DNA of 64,000 nt, from the NCBI GenBank assembly GCA_036245525.1, contig BTPG01000003.1, forward strand, positions 137,101,952-137,165,951. The letters run 5' to 3'. The position numbers and the translations under genes were made by a program. The notes beneath the pieces are model-generated. The model was not told where the DNA came from, did not search any database, and worked only from the letters and a program-made list of their open reading frames with translations. This DNA comes from Semisulcospira habei. Taxonomy: Eukaryota; Mollusca; Gastropoda; Semisulcospiridae. Shown here piece by piece: positions 30,106-40,915 of the stretch. How positions within the stretch are numbered: position 1 is the first letter of the stretch; each line of letters begins with the position of its first letter.

Positions 30106-30892
30106 CTCTTTCTGTTTCAAAGTAAAACTTATACATAGTCGTCATCTCTAAGCCGTTTGTGATTAATTGTAGTTCACCTCTTCAGCAAACCCCCTACACA
30201 ACGTTCATAGCAACCGTATGTACATGTACACAGATTTCACTGTTATCATCATTGTATTATTCACCGGCAACAACAAAACGGCTCATGTACGGATATAATT
30301 ATGGTGTTAGCAGGCAACCTCGTAACTAACATGTTTGTGGTTTCGAAACAAACAAACAAACAAACAAACAAAAGAAAACCACGCTGTTTTACATTTTTGT
30401 CTGAATATTTATGTGATGTGAGGTTTTCTTCAAACGGCGGGTACAAGCATTTCCTGTTGTGCTACACGTTCGATATTTTGTCAGTTAGTGGGAAAAAAGT
30501 CAAAGGAGGCAAAACATGACTTCACGCAGAATTGTCACTTACGGGGCTGGACGCAAACACCATCCATATGCATGTAGAAGTCATTGACACTATGAAGTCT
30601 GCAAAAGTATAACAGCCATAGTCAGTCTTGAACAAGACTTATTTTAAGGGGGCCTACCACAGCGTTACACAAAATATAAACACATGTTTCTCGGCAAAGT
30701 AAATAGACAAAAACTGCTCGCAGTTGTGAGTATCTACGTAACAGACAATAATATTATGATGTTCGCAGCGGATGTAGTTTGTTTTGCTTACATGATCCTC
30801 TCTTGATCAGGGGCTGGCCCGCATCTGTATGTTCATTCAGCGAACTTTCGTTATCTACTTGAGACCCTCAATCGTCAGACCGACCTTTACAA
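30106..30892. other. No gene recognised
   Basis: An (ACAA)n run lies at 30348-30372. The rest is unassigned. Confidence 0.5.
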
Positions 30893-30960
30893 GCAAGAGG
30901 CATAAATTCTCATGAGCCCCTGCGGCTGAAGGGGCTCATGCGAGTCTATGCTTTTTGCAG
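30893..30960. repeat. B2 core hairpin
   Basis: GCAAGAGGCATAAATTCTCA opposite TGCGAGTCTATGCTTTTTGC. A further arm piece (ATGAGAGTCTATGATTTTTC) follows at about 30976. Confidence 0.7.
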
Positions 30961-31527
30961 ACACCTCCAGGAACCTATGAGAGTCTATGATTTTTCGCAT
31001 ATGGATGTTGGGAATTATAAGAATGTATGCCGGCCCTTTGAGGCCAACAGATGCACAGACATTTGAGACTCAGTGCCTGTCAGTGGAATACAAATACTCG
31101 AAAGAAACCATTCCCTCTTATAAATGAAAGGGTTGCTAATCTTTCGCTCTCCACATTTATATCTGCGTTACTCTACACAGGTCTCGGCGCCGGATCAGTT
31201 TATGCGATGATCTGGGAACTGAACGGATCGTGATAGGCGTATGAATCATAGAGCGTATACAAATAAATAACGACAGAGTATCACATGCGCATTTTCGTAC
31301 ACTTGCCGGCTGGGACACGTACACGATTGGGTGTAATGACAGACCAAGCGGCTTATATAATTAATTGGCTGGGAGATACTGTCCCCAAGAGGGTTCACAG
31401 GTCGTCTAACACTGTGGGCAGTGGTATAAAGTGCCCACAGAACGTCAAGTCGATGTTTGTGTAGCAAGCAGAGCCTGTTTGTCCGTGTGATCCAAAAATT
31501 GCAGAGTGATTGTGGGGCTGATCACCA
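30961..31527. other. No gene recognised
   Basis: No family beyond the B scrap at its left edge. Confidence 0.5.
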
Positions 31528-31652
31528 TTAACCCCTTAACTGCCGGAATAAGGCGAACCCTCCCCAGCTGCTAGAGGCGGCATAAACCATCATGAGTCCC
31601 CGCAGTCGCGGGGGCTCATGAGGATGTATGTCTCTTGGTACTTAATGGGTGA
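31528..31652 (+). mobile_element. Family B MITE, left part, joined to half repeat H
   Basis: TTAACCCCTTAACTGCCGGA, hairpin with AACCATCATGAGTCCCCGC and GCGGGGGCTCATGAGGAT. The sequence then passes into the right half of H (31655-31692, CTCTCATAAGGGTGGTC). Confidence 0.7.
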
Positions 31653-31692
31653 ATGACAGGTGATCTCTCATAAGGGTGGTCACTCACAACAG

Positions 31693-33093
31693 GTTCTACC
31701 GTACAACACTCGCACAATGTCGGTATGGTCTAGTTCTACCGTACAACATTCGCACAATGTCGGTATGGTCTAGTTCTACCGTACAACATTCGCACAATGT
31801 CGGTATGGTCTAGTTCTACCGTACAACACTCGCACAATGTCGGTATGGTCTGGTTCTACCGTACAACACTCGCACAATGTCGGTATGGTCTGGTTCTACT
31901 GTACAACACTCGCACAATGTCGGTATGGTCTGGTTCTACCGTACAACACTCGCACAATGTCGGTATGGTCTAGTTCTACCGTACAACACTCGCACAATGT
32001 CGGTATGGTCTAGTTCTACTGTACAACACTCGTACAATGTCGGTATGGTCTGGTTCTACTGTACAACACTCGCACAATGTCGGTATGGTCTAGTTCTACC
32101 GTACAACACTCGCACAATGTCGGTATGGTCTAGTTCTACCGTACAACACTCGCACAATGTCGGTATGGTCTGGTTCTACCGTACAACACTCGCACAATGT
32201 CGGTATGGTCTGGTTCTACCGTACAACACTCGCACAATGTCGGTATGGTCTGGTTCTACCGTACAACACTCGCACAATGTCGGTATGGTCTGGTTCTACC
32301 GTACAACACTCGCACAATGTCGGTATGGTCTAGTTCTACCGTACAACACTCGCACAATGTCGGTATGGTCTGGTTCTACCGTACAACACTCGCACAATGT
32401 CGGTATGGTCTAGTTCTACCGTACAACACTCGCACAATGTCGGTATGGTCTGGTTCTACCGTACAACACTCGCACAATGTCGGTATGGTCTAGTTCTACC
32501 GTACAACACTCGCACAATGTCGGTATGGTCTAGTTCTACTGTACAACACTCGTACAATGTCGGTATGGTCTGGTTCTACTGTACAACACTCGCACAATGT
32601 CGGTATGGTCTAGTTCTACCGTACAACACTCGCACAATGTCGGTATGGTCTGGTTCTACTGTACAACACTCGCACAATGTCCGTATGGTCTAGTTCTACC
32701 GTACAACACTCGCACAATGTCGGTATGGTCTGGTTCTACTGTACAACACTCGCACAATGTCAGTATGGTCTGGTTCTACTGTACAACACTCGCACAATGT
32801 CAGTATGGTCTGGTTCTACTGTACAACACTCGCACAATGTCGGTATGGTCTGGTTCTACCGTACAACACTCGCACAATGTCGGTATGGTCTGGTTCTACC
32901 GTACAACACTCGCACAATGTCGGTATGGTCTGGTTCTACTGTACAACACTCGCACAATGTCAGTATGGTCTGGTTCTACTGTACAACACTCGCACAATGT
33001 CAGTATGGTCTGGTTCTACTGTACAACACTCGCACAATGTCAGTATGGTCTGGTTCTACTGTACAACACTCGCACAATGTCAGTATGGTCTGG
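31693..33093 (+). repeat. 40-bp satellite array, 35 copies
   Basis: Exact 40-bp period with core GTACAACACTCGCACAATGT followed by CGGTATGGTCTGGTTCTACC. Variable sites: A/G in TCTAG/TCTGG, C/T at CTACC/CTACT, and CGGTATGG/CAGTATGG. CAGTATGG occurs only after 32760; AACATT only in the second and third units. Because 40 is not a multiple of 3, all three frames read as repeated peptides. It starts inside the AACAGGTTCT end of half repeat H. Confidence 0.98.
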
Positions 33094-33120
33094 TGAGTTT
33101 TGGAACAAGTGTTGGAGTGC

Positions 33121-33205
33121 TTAACCCCTTCACTGCCAGTAAACGCAACTTGTGTTATTGAAATCACTGTAATTTCAACACTTCAAGCCGCCCATGCGTG
33201 TGAGC
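33121..33205 (-). mobile_element. Family B MITE, one end only
   Basis: TTAACCCCTTCACTGCCAGT then AAACGCAACTTGTGTTATTG and a TTTCAACACTTCAAGCCG body. It begins 27 bp after the satellite ends; the hairpin half is missing. Confidence 0.7.
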
Positions 33206-33644
33206 TACCCCTGAGTAATCCGTCCAGCCATCGACCACCGCCAGCACTGAAATGCTTTATTAAGGACATTGTCATCAATAAAAGAATGGTTAGTTATCAA
33301 CGGAAGCAGCTGGAACAATCACGTCTTGTTCCAGAAGTTCGTCAGACAGCAACAGATAAACAAGACGGAGAAGAAAAAAAAAGCCAAAGGACCCGAAGGC
33401 AAATAAAAAGTGCAGTGTAGTTTACCGCCCATTAGTTAGAAACAAATCCTTTGTTTTAACTGGCAAAGACAATTGTAGTTCCATTGTTTTCTGTAACACG
33501 AGACGTCAAGAAATACGGAGTTAAGAACTGGGATCCGCCGGCTTTTTAAAGTGCACAGCTGGAAACGCTTCTGCAGGCTTATCTGAGGACTTTTACCTTG
33601 CGGCGACAGCTATAACGTCAAAACTCCCAGATAGGCACACATTA
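33206..33644. other. No gene recognised
   Basis: A Lys/Gln-rich open frame (to 33420) crosses from the B end into this region without a recognised domain; probably chance. Confidence 0.5.
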
Positions 33645-33857
33645 CTAACCTCTTCACTGCAAGTCGCCTCAAAATTATTCCCTTGAAAACAAGGTAATGT
33701 GCACACAGTAATCCAATTAATACAAGGAACACAGATATGAACAGGGTCAGCAAGAGGTAAAGAACCTCATGAGCCCCCGCACCTGCGGGGGCTCATGAGG
33801 TTCTTTACCTCTTGCAGTTGGGTGGTGTTCGCACATTATACGGCAGTGGTGGGCTAA
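33645..33857 (-). mobile_element. Family B MITE with covarying arms
   Basis: CTAACCTCTTCACTGCAAGT to ACGGCAGTGGTGGGCTAAA. Hairpin 33750-33815 is perfect yet differs from consensus at three positions in each arm (GGTAAAGAACC opposite GGTTCTTTACC; consensus GGCATAGATCC/GGATCTATGCC). Confidence 0.88.
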
Positions 33858-34828
33858 AGCAACATAGAAAAACTATGATCGATCATCGGTTTCTGGCATG
33901 AGGAGAAGCCTGGCGGTGAATATAGACTGCGTGTGGTCACAATGATCTCGCGCGTTCAAAATCCCACTGTCTGCACATTGAGGGAATGATAGTGGGGCTT
34001 TGTTCACATGAATTCTCTTCAGTACTGACAACTGCATGGCCGATTAAAAAGAGAACACAGAGTCAGTGAATTATGAAAGAACGCACGAACGAACGCAAAA
34101 ATGAACGCGCGCACGAACGCAAGATCGAAAGAGAGAACCGACGAGCGAGCAATCGAACCAAGGAAGGAAACAACAAACAATCGAACTAAAGAGTAAGCAG
34201 CTGAATGAACGAACGAACGAACGAACCCACACCATTTACGGGAGCACTCCCTTGAGCAGACCCCTCGGGGAGTAAGCCACACGTACTTGTATTCAAAGCA
34301 TCTCGTTCGAACAGAAGTGTACTTGTGGCGTACACCCAGAGTGGTCTACCTCGGGGACCATGTCATTCAAATAGAAGTGTCCTTGTGGCGTGGGTCTGTC
34401 TCCCGTAAACAGTGCGGGAATGCAGCACGTGTCCAGGAAAATAAAGGAAATTGAGCGATGGCTGAATGAATATGCTAATGCGTGTCCACTTTCAATGAAT
34501 GAGCAAGCTGCCTTGACTCTCTGTCTGTCAACTGAACAAAAACACAAACTGGAGATGACAGCCAAACAAATCAAGCAGAGAATTATCTGCTGACCAGATG
34601 ACGCCAACCAAACTTCTCAATCCCTGACGCAGCAGCGAACAATTACCTTTTCTCGCTCGACTCTGCTGGCGTTCAATCATGCGGCGCAGTATGCGAGTAT
34701 CTTGACCATTATAGACTTCAGCACTGGAGAGGTAGTTAGGGGAAGCAATCAAGAGTCACCATTAGGGGCGAAGGTCAACTAGGGGGCAGGAACCACAACA
34801 ATAAGCACTCTATCAGACCTTTAATCTC
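33858..34828. other. No gene; degenerate GAAC repeat and a small duplication
   Basis: GAACGAACG-type simple repeat at 34077-34227. A short duplication at about 34305-34395 repeats AGAAGTGTACTTGTGGCGT and AGAAGTGTCCTTGTGGCGT. The overlapping frames at 34293-34607 and 34390-34593 have no recognised domain. Confidence 0.55.
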
Positions 34829-34891
34829 CAAGAGGCATAGATTTTCATCAGCCCTTGCTAAAGCAGGTTCTCAAGTGAAACTATGCCTCTT
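34829..34891. repeat. B2 core hairpin, decayed
   Basis: CAAGAGGCATAGATTTTCAT faces GTGAAACTATGCCTCTTTC with a CTTGCTAAAGCAGGTTC centre. Confidence 0.65.
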
Positions 34892-35217
34892 TCTTTTATA
34901 TGTTAAACCCCGACGAAATCAAGGAAACGGCTGCTACTCAGTGTGTAACTGTTCCGGCTCTTCTTTTTTGTTGTTGTTGCTGGTCACAGCTTCCAGTAAT
35001 GGACTTTCGCCCTTAATTGTTACAACCCGCGGACATCCACTATAATGAGAGAAAAAAAATCACGTGATTACCATGGGGACTGATCACTAAGATGGTCGTT
35101 CAAATAACTGTGGTGTGCCGACCATTATCACTGTCATTACCATTGTCAACGTCATTATCGCCGCCATTACTGACTGTCCTTCATTGGAATTGACAAATGC
35201 CACGAGGTATTTTAGCC
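34892..35217. other. No gene recognised
   Basis: TTG-rich tract at 34965-34980. Nothing else identified. Confidence 0.5.
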
Positions 35218-35437
35218 ATTTCAATGCTTACATTCGAAAAACTGAACACGATCCAACTGCATGAGGTATGGATCCTCATAAGCCCTCGCAATTGCGGGGA
35301 CTCATGAGGATCTATGCATCTCAGTTTCTGAAAATAATTTGTATTCATCTTCCTTTGACGGCTCGATCTTTGACGTTGAATTTACTATGATCTCAAAACA
35401 CAACGATCTGCGTCCACTGGCACTGAGTGAAGACTTA
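35218..35437 (+). mobile_element. Family B MITE
   Basis: Hairpin GCATGAGGTATGGATCCTCA to GAGGATCTATGCATCTC at 35260-35325, then ATCTTTGACGTTGAATTTAC and CTGCGTCCACTGGCACTGAG. Both tips are decayed. Confidence 0.75.
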
Positions 35438-36114
35438 AGACAGGTACACTTTCAACATAATCTTTACATCTTGTTTTATAATTTCATCTTCGTGAGATAG
35501 TGTTTGTTATTGGACATGTGGTTACCCTATCAGACAGATATGATTATGCTCCGACATCACCCGCCCCCCCCCCCCCCACCTCTTCCTCCCTTATCCCTTA
35601 CAACATACCCCTCTCCCTTCTTCTTCCTACCTACCCGTGCTCCATGTTAATATCTCAAACCGCAACATCGTCCTAGATTCCGAATGATTTATGTTCTTTT
35701 AGGCCTTACTTTTTTTTTTTAAAAAGGCATTTATAAACATGACATGGTACACAGTGTGCCGAGCACAAATTTGCACCAATAATCACAGCTCTGTTCAGGA
35801 CCATCAAGAGCAACCTGGAAGTAAATCGTTTTGATCCTACTGTGGCCTGCAGACGGTCATGAAGATCTGAGAGTCTTGCACATAAAGACGACTGACTTCA
35901 CGTTCCGCTCATCCGCTTACGGATCAGTGAAATACACGAAGACGAGAATGAGAGTTACCTGCAAGAGGTACTATGGATCCGCGTGTGGCCCTCAAGCCTG
36001 CATGAGGTCGTGAGAATCAATCAGTCTTAAACCCAGATTCCATCTTCATACTAAAAAAAACAACAAAAAAAACCCAAAATTAAATAATAAAAAGAATTGG
36101 AGCCCAGCTCGTTT
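35438..36114. other. No gene; poly-C tract
   Basis: Poly-C at 35563-35577 followed by pyrimidine-rich sequence to 35640. Otherwise unassigned. Confidence 0.55.
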
Positions 36115-36182
36115 TGCAAGAGGCATGGACTCTCATGAGCCCCTGCGACTGCAGGGGCTCAAGAGAATACAGGCCTCTTGCA
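36115..36182. repeat. B2 core hairpin
   Basis: GCAAGAGGCATGGACTCTCA faces CAAGAGAATACAGGCCTCTT around CTGCGACTGCAG. Confidence 0.8.
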
Positions 36183-36956
36183 AGACATATAAAATGGTAA
36201 AGATTGTAAGTGTAGCTGGGAGGCAGTTCGCTGCACGTGCATGTGGGTTATGTCAGGGCTCGCTTTCATAACAAATACTTGGCGGCATGACACGTGCCTA
36301 CGGGCAGGTAACCAACCTGGTTCGTGCGAACTACTGCGTCGGCTATCCGGCACTGTATCTAACAGTATCATGTACTGGGACAAAAAAAAAAACAACAAAA
36401 AACTATACTACGCGTACAGGGTTTATACTAAAAGTTATGCAAATGGGTCATTAACCCACGGAGTACAAATCCAATGGGTCATTTCTGAAACTGGATTGGC
36501 CATGTGACAGCCACGCGTTCAGTATGAGCCCCTTCTCACCAACTGCCGACATTTTTTTTAAGCGCAGGGGTGTTTGTGCGTGTGTGTGGGGGGGGGGGGG
36601 GGGGGGGGAGTGCCAGACAAAAGCCGGGTAGGCCTTAGAATCACGTGAATGGGCCCCTTGAATACAGAAACCTATGACCTCACAACTCAAAATGTTGTGG
36701 ATCATTTGTGGAAATGATGCGCCGGCCAATGACGCAGGGCACGTTCGAAAACTCAACCCTGCGTGTACATAGTGGAGTGCACGTGTAGATCTGAGGACTA
36801 AATGCACAGGTACCTAAAAGTACATTTTACGACTACACTCTACAAAACTGTACATTGGAAATCCCCGCAAAGAATAAAGCACACACAGAGGCAAATTACA
36901 ACACAACTTACATGTAATACACTTTTGGTTTAAAACTGCACAGTTTTTTTCTCAAC
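36183..36956. other. No gene; poly-G tract
   Basis: Poly-G at 36588-36609 preceded by GTGTGTG. No coding signal recognised. Confidence 0.55.
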
Positions 36957-37146
36957 ACATTTTACCCCAGGCCCGAAATCCCTAGATTTTGAAGTTGCCC
37001 TCTGAAGAGACAGATAAAGCATGATAGTTCCAGGGTGGTGCCAGAATAGCTTGGCGCCTATGGGCGCCAAGCTATTCTCGCACCACCCTTGAACTATCAT
37101 GCTCGGTCCATGTCTTTTTGTGGTGTGTCCGGGCTGAATGAGCTAG
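36957..37146. mobile_element. Family A MITE (subfamily b)
   Basis: ATTTTACCCCAGGCCCGAAA at the left. Arms with GGTGGTGCCAGAATAGC meet at GGCGCCTATGGGCGCC. Right end GGGCTGAATGAGCTAG has lost TTAA. Confidence 0.82.
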
Positions 37147-37221
37147 CTGTTATAAGGGATTTTAAAATTATTTCTACAACGAACGGTTCCCGACACTGTG
37201 TTTCATCTGCTAACTGTTGTC

Positions 37222-37345
37222 TAAAAGTACGCGATCGCTGAAACCACTGTGTATCCACGTCCCTTTGACGGCTGCTGATCTTTGACGTTGAATTTACAAT
37301 TATTTCAAAAACACAATCTGCGTCCACTGTCACGCGGTGAAAAAC
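37222..37345 (+). mobile_element. Family B MITE, right half without hairpin
   Basis: ACCACTGTGTATCCACGTCC, GATCTTTGACGTTGAATTTA and CAATCTGCGTCCACTGTCAC match the right half of B. The TTAA tip is decayed. Confidence 0.7.
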
Positions 37346-37384
37346 ATCCCCTTTTTACTTGCGTATTTGTTTTGCGTTAAAAAA

Positions 37385-37490
37385 AAATCGATTTATATTG
37401 CAAATATGTATCATTTTCTCGATAATCATGAAAACTGATGTTTTCATGATTATCGAGAAAATGATAAATATTAGCACTAGAAATCAATTT
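37385..37490. repeat. Hairpin Q with perfect 27-bp arms
   Basis: 37409-37435 and 37440-37466 (TATCATTTTCTCGATAATCA onward) are perfect complements around TGAT. Weaker pairing continues outward (AAATCGATTT versus AAATCAATTT). AT-rich and unlike the other families. Confidence 0.85.
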
Positions 37491-37716
37491 TGTGTTGTGA
37501 AAAATGCTTCTGTAAATGTCTGAAACCTCTTTTTGTTTAATGTTTACGGAACTCTGGGAGGATTTCTGATGGGTGGGGTAGATCTCCTAAGGACCTTCCG
37601 GGCGCAAGGATCCCATCTTAAACAAACTGAACTGTACTAAAATTCACCAGAGTTGATGAAAATTCAGGACTTTACATTCTGAACACCAGAAATCAAAGTT
37701 GGCATGAGGCATAATT

Positions 37717-37885
37717 AGTTCGTTCGGGTTTAACGTCCACAGCACCGAGGTGATCATGGACGGCCCTGACGGGCGGGTGATGGGGGACAGGGAAATCTAT
37801 TGCCTATGGAGTACGACCTGAACACTGATCAACTCAGGCGCATTCCAACTGTGCCACTTTGATTTACCAGGACCTTTCAACGGGG
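37717..37885 (-). mobile_element. SINE, 5'-truncated copy
   Basis: Minus-oriented body and tail: CCTGGTAAATCAAAGTGGC, AGGTCGTACTCCATAGGC, GCCGTCCATGATCACC and the tail GACGTTAAACCCGAACGAAC. It lacks the tRNA-like head present in 55415-55700. Confidence 0.75.
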
Positions 37886-38148
37886 AAAAAAAATGAGGCA
37901 TACAATGAAAGAGAAATTTATAACTCTAATGGCCGAGTCACATCAGCCAAGGATCACTCTGTTCCAGCAGACCGGCGACCCCGTTTAATCCCTACGACAA
38001 ATCAGCCATGATGGATTTCCCTAATTCTCTCCCCGCAAATCAGGCCAAAATGAGGCTCCTTCCGATGAATGAATTTCCGCTGAAAACGCTGACACTTGGC
38101 ATTTATCTTGTAAGGACACTGTAATCCTTCAAGAAACCCCTACCCACT

Positions 38149-38214
38149 GCAAGAGATTTAGATTCTCATGAGCACCTGCGACTGCAGGGGCTCATGAGAA
38201 TCTATGTCTTTTGC
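38149..38214. repeat. B2 core hairpin
   Basis: GCAAGAGATTTAGATTCTCA faces TGAGAATCTATGTCTTTTGC; a second GCAAGAGATTGG begins directly after. Confidence 0.8.
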
Positions 38215-38423
38215 TGCAAGAGATTGGCTACATTTACATACAGTTTTGCTCCGGTCGAGACGAAGGGAGCCACGAGACTTAAGGTTTACGTCTGCACAGT
38301 GGCTGATGGGGTCATTAAATGCTTTCTTCGTTTAATGGCTCAACCGAGACTGATTTAAAACAAATGGCGGTTTATTCACATTAACAGAGATAAAGTTAGA
38401 AGGTTGGAACCACTGGCAGACTA

Positions 38424-38775
<352 letters not shown>

Positions 38776-38941
38776 GCGCGCAGGCCTTTCTTACAATCTG
38801 TCCTTGCTAAGCTACTTAAGGAACACCAACCAAACAACCAAAACTAACTAATAATAAACGTCACACACACGCATACACACACGCACACAGACACACATAT
38901 ACATGTACTCGTGCACAGGCGCACTTTTGTACATACACAGG

Positions 38942-39185
38942 TCATCATCATCATCATCATCAGTCCCTTGCCCGAACTGGGCGTTGGGGGGACTGAAAGG
39001 CAGCAGCAACAGACAGTGCTCTCCACTGAGTTCTATTTTGGGCGGTGGCAAGCAAGTCTGACATCTCGAGTTCGGTCCATTCTTTTATGTTTGCGAGCAA
39101 GTCTGACATCTCGAGTTCGGTCCATTCTTTTATGTTTGCGAGCAAGTCTGACATCTCGAGTTCGGTCCATTCTTTTATGTTTGCG
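38942..39185 (-). pseudogene. LINE 3' stub with a triplicated 45-bp coding block
   Basis: On the minus strand it encodes NIKEWTELEMSDLLA three times (39185-39051), then TAQNRTQWRALSVAAAFQSP and QRPVRARD, then a (TGA)n tail at 38942-38960. This matches the extreme C-terminus of RTE-type reverse transcriptases (compare NISEWTGLKLGDTLRMAENR at 11 kb). Only the last residues of the protein remain, so it is dead. The in-frame triplication has a 45-bp period (starts 39051, 39096, 39141) with no differences seen. Confidence 0.8.
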
Positions 39186-39342
39186 ATACACAGGTACGTG
39201 CGCACATAATTATCTAACATATAAGTAGGTATGATATTTTGTGTACTATCAAAAACAAGTTAGAAAACAGAACAAACAATTTGGAGGCTAGATAAAAGAA
39301 AATAAATGTAAAAAAATTAAAAAAAATAAATATTTTTTTTTA

Positions 39343-39343
<1 letters not shown>

Positions 39344-39429
<86 letters not shown>
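39344..39429. repeat. (GA)n microsatellite
   Basis: About 86 bp of GA, preceded by an A/T-rich run (39300-39342). Confidence 0.97.
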
Positions 39430-39433
<4 letters not shown>

Positions 39434-39584
39434 ACAACAAATGGAATGTAGTTCGGTGGTGGCTCACACTTCACTAATAAGTCGCTAGTCTCGAGGAATC
39501 TGAAAATTACAACAAATGCACGATTCCCTAACCAGGCGCAATTCCCCAAAGTGGAAATTGTCCACTACATTAAAGATCCGGAGA

Positions 39585-39925
39585 TCGAGCGACCATGATA
39601 ATTAAAAAGAAGTGCCAGAATACCTTGGCACCAGAGGCGCCAAAGTATTCTGGCTCTACTTTTATTAAAGTTTTAACCCATTCAGCCCTGACGCACTACA
39701 GCAGGAGATGGATCGACCATGATAATTCAAGGGCAGTGCCAGATTAGCTTGGCGCCTGTCGGCGCTAAGCTAATATGGCACTGCCCTTGAATTATCATGG
39801 TCGATCCATCTCCTGCAACAGGTGCATAGTCGTTAGATAACGCCTCCAAAATTTAGGAAATACGTGCGCGGCCGGGCTGAATGAGATAAACTATCATGGT
39901 CGCCTGTATCTTGTACTGTGTCAAG
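39585..39925. mobile_element. Older family A MITE carrying a nested A copy
   Basis: The left part 39585-39672 holds one arm and loop (GACCATGATAATTAAAAAG, CCTTGGCACCAGAGGCGCC). The outer right arm resumes after the inner copy as ACTATCATGGTCGCCTGTAT at about 39889. The break falls at a TTAA. Confidence 0.75.
39673..39889. mobile_element. Family A MITE (subfamily a), nested
   Basis: TTAACCCATTCAGCCCTGAC to GGGCTGAATGAGATAA. One arm has GCGCTAAGCTAATATGGC where the other has the consensus. Inserted in the older A copy, probably inside the intron after the exon at 40063-40680. Confidence 0.9.
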
Positions 39926-40062
39926 GCTGACCTGTCTAAACTGCATACGATTAGCGTTGCTACGCGGATTGATTTTGGCATACAGACAGGAAGAAAAAAA
40001 AACACACAATCATCAAGAACCAGACAGAAAGACAGGTGACAGTGACGTACACCCAGACTCAC

Positions 40063-40680
40063 CAGTGGAATGTCGGGTGGCGGTCTGAAGAGAATGGTAT
40101 CACAGGTCATACCCCTGGTCAGCTTGCGCTTGTGCGGTAAGATTTTCCTCCGTATGGACATGCCTGGCGAGACATTGAGTCCTCTGAACGGGAGAGTGGC
40201 CTGAAGCCTGGACGGGCTTTTTTCCTTCTTCAAGTTCGCACCGCTAACCTCCCCCTCCTTCACAACCGTTACCTCCCCCTTTTTCGTAACCACACTTGAG
40301 TCCCCTTTTTTCGCTGCAGCACCACTTTCTTCCCCCTTTTTCGTTGTTGATGAAGTTACCTCCTCTTTTCTCTCGTCTTCAGGCTCGCTGGCAGGCTCGG
40401 CGCTCTCCGGCGTGGGAGCTAGGAAAGGTATGCTCAAAAGTCGTTTGGTCGGAGACCTGAGGAAAGAGTTTCCGCTTCCGGGAGACACAGGTTTGTCCCC
40501 TGCGTTGGAGTTCGTTGTTGTGAACGTAACACTGTCCTTGTCCAAAGCACATTTGACCTGCAGCCTGAGGGGACTTTGTTTACGTGGCAACGAGGGAGAA
40601 GGCGCATTTTCGTCGGATTCTGAGGGTATAGGAGACGGCGTGTGTAAGCGTGAAGAAAATGACGTGGAGGCAGAAGACAT
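40063..40680 (-). CDS. Probable first coding exon, unrecognised Ser/Pro/Lys-rich protein
   Basis: 206 codons from ATG at 40680 to a consensus donor (CTG|GTGAGT, GT at 40062-40061), phase 0. The encoded start MSSASTSFSSRLHTPSPIPS is Ser/Pro-rich with several SP sites (PSPSLPRKQSPLRL, RSPTKRLLSIPFL). Residues ~108-158 carry imperfect KKGE repeats (KKGEESG, KKGDSSV, KKGEVTV, KEGEVSG). The end SIRRKILPHKRKLTRG is strongly basic, followed by TCDTILFRPPPDIPL. It looks disordered, possibly nuclear and phosphorylated, but I recognise no family and assign no function. No signal peptide or membrane segment within the exon. The frame stays open to 39853, but codons after 40063 run through intron and MITE sequence. 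The base before ATG gives a weak start context (CAG ATG). The downstream exons are not identified. Confidence 0.65.
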
Positions 40681-40733
40681 CTGACGGTTTTCTCCGGATC
40701 ACGGCTGTCACAAAGCGAATTCGATAGCGGTAT

Positions 40734-40803
40734 GTGCGCTGGTCTGTGATTTTGAACCTTACGTCTGAAAGCCGTAAGGTCCAAAATCTCAGACCTGCAC
40801 ACG
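40734..40803. repeat. Family D hairpin just upstream of the exon
   Basis: GTGCGCTGGTCTGTGATTTT opposite CCAAAATCTCAGACCTGCAC around GTCTGAAAGCC. It lies 54 bp upstream of the putative ATG, so it falls in the 5' UTR or promoter. Confidence 0.8.
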
Positions 40804-40915
40804 TTGCCCTACTCCGTAGCATTCAGATTTAGAAAACTGTATTGTTCCAAGGACATTTTTTTCTTTAGCTCCAAATTGTTTATATGTCTCCCATTTTCCG
40901 GCAGTCAGGCAGACA

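Noticed and set aside
31877..33161. Several long open frames with a repeated peptide (STVQHSHNV type)
   Set aside because: They are the three frames of the 40-bp satellite. All frames stay open only because the unit lacks stops; no start context or gene structure.
34293..34607. Overlapping frames on both strands that look somewhat protein-like
   Set aside because: No domain recognised, partly driven by a small duplication and a GAAC simple repeat next door.
39853..40062. C-terminal 69 residues of the 275-residue frame on the minus strand
   Set aside because: They follow a consensus splice donor and run into MITE sequence; they are treated as intron.
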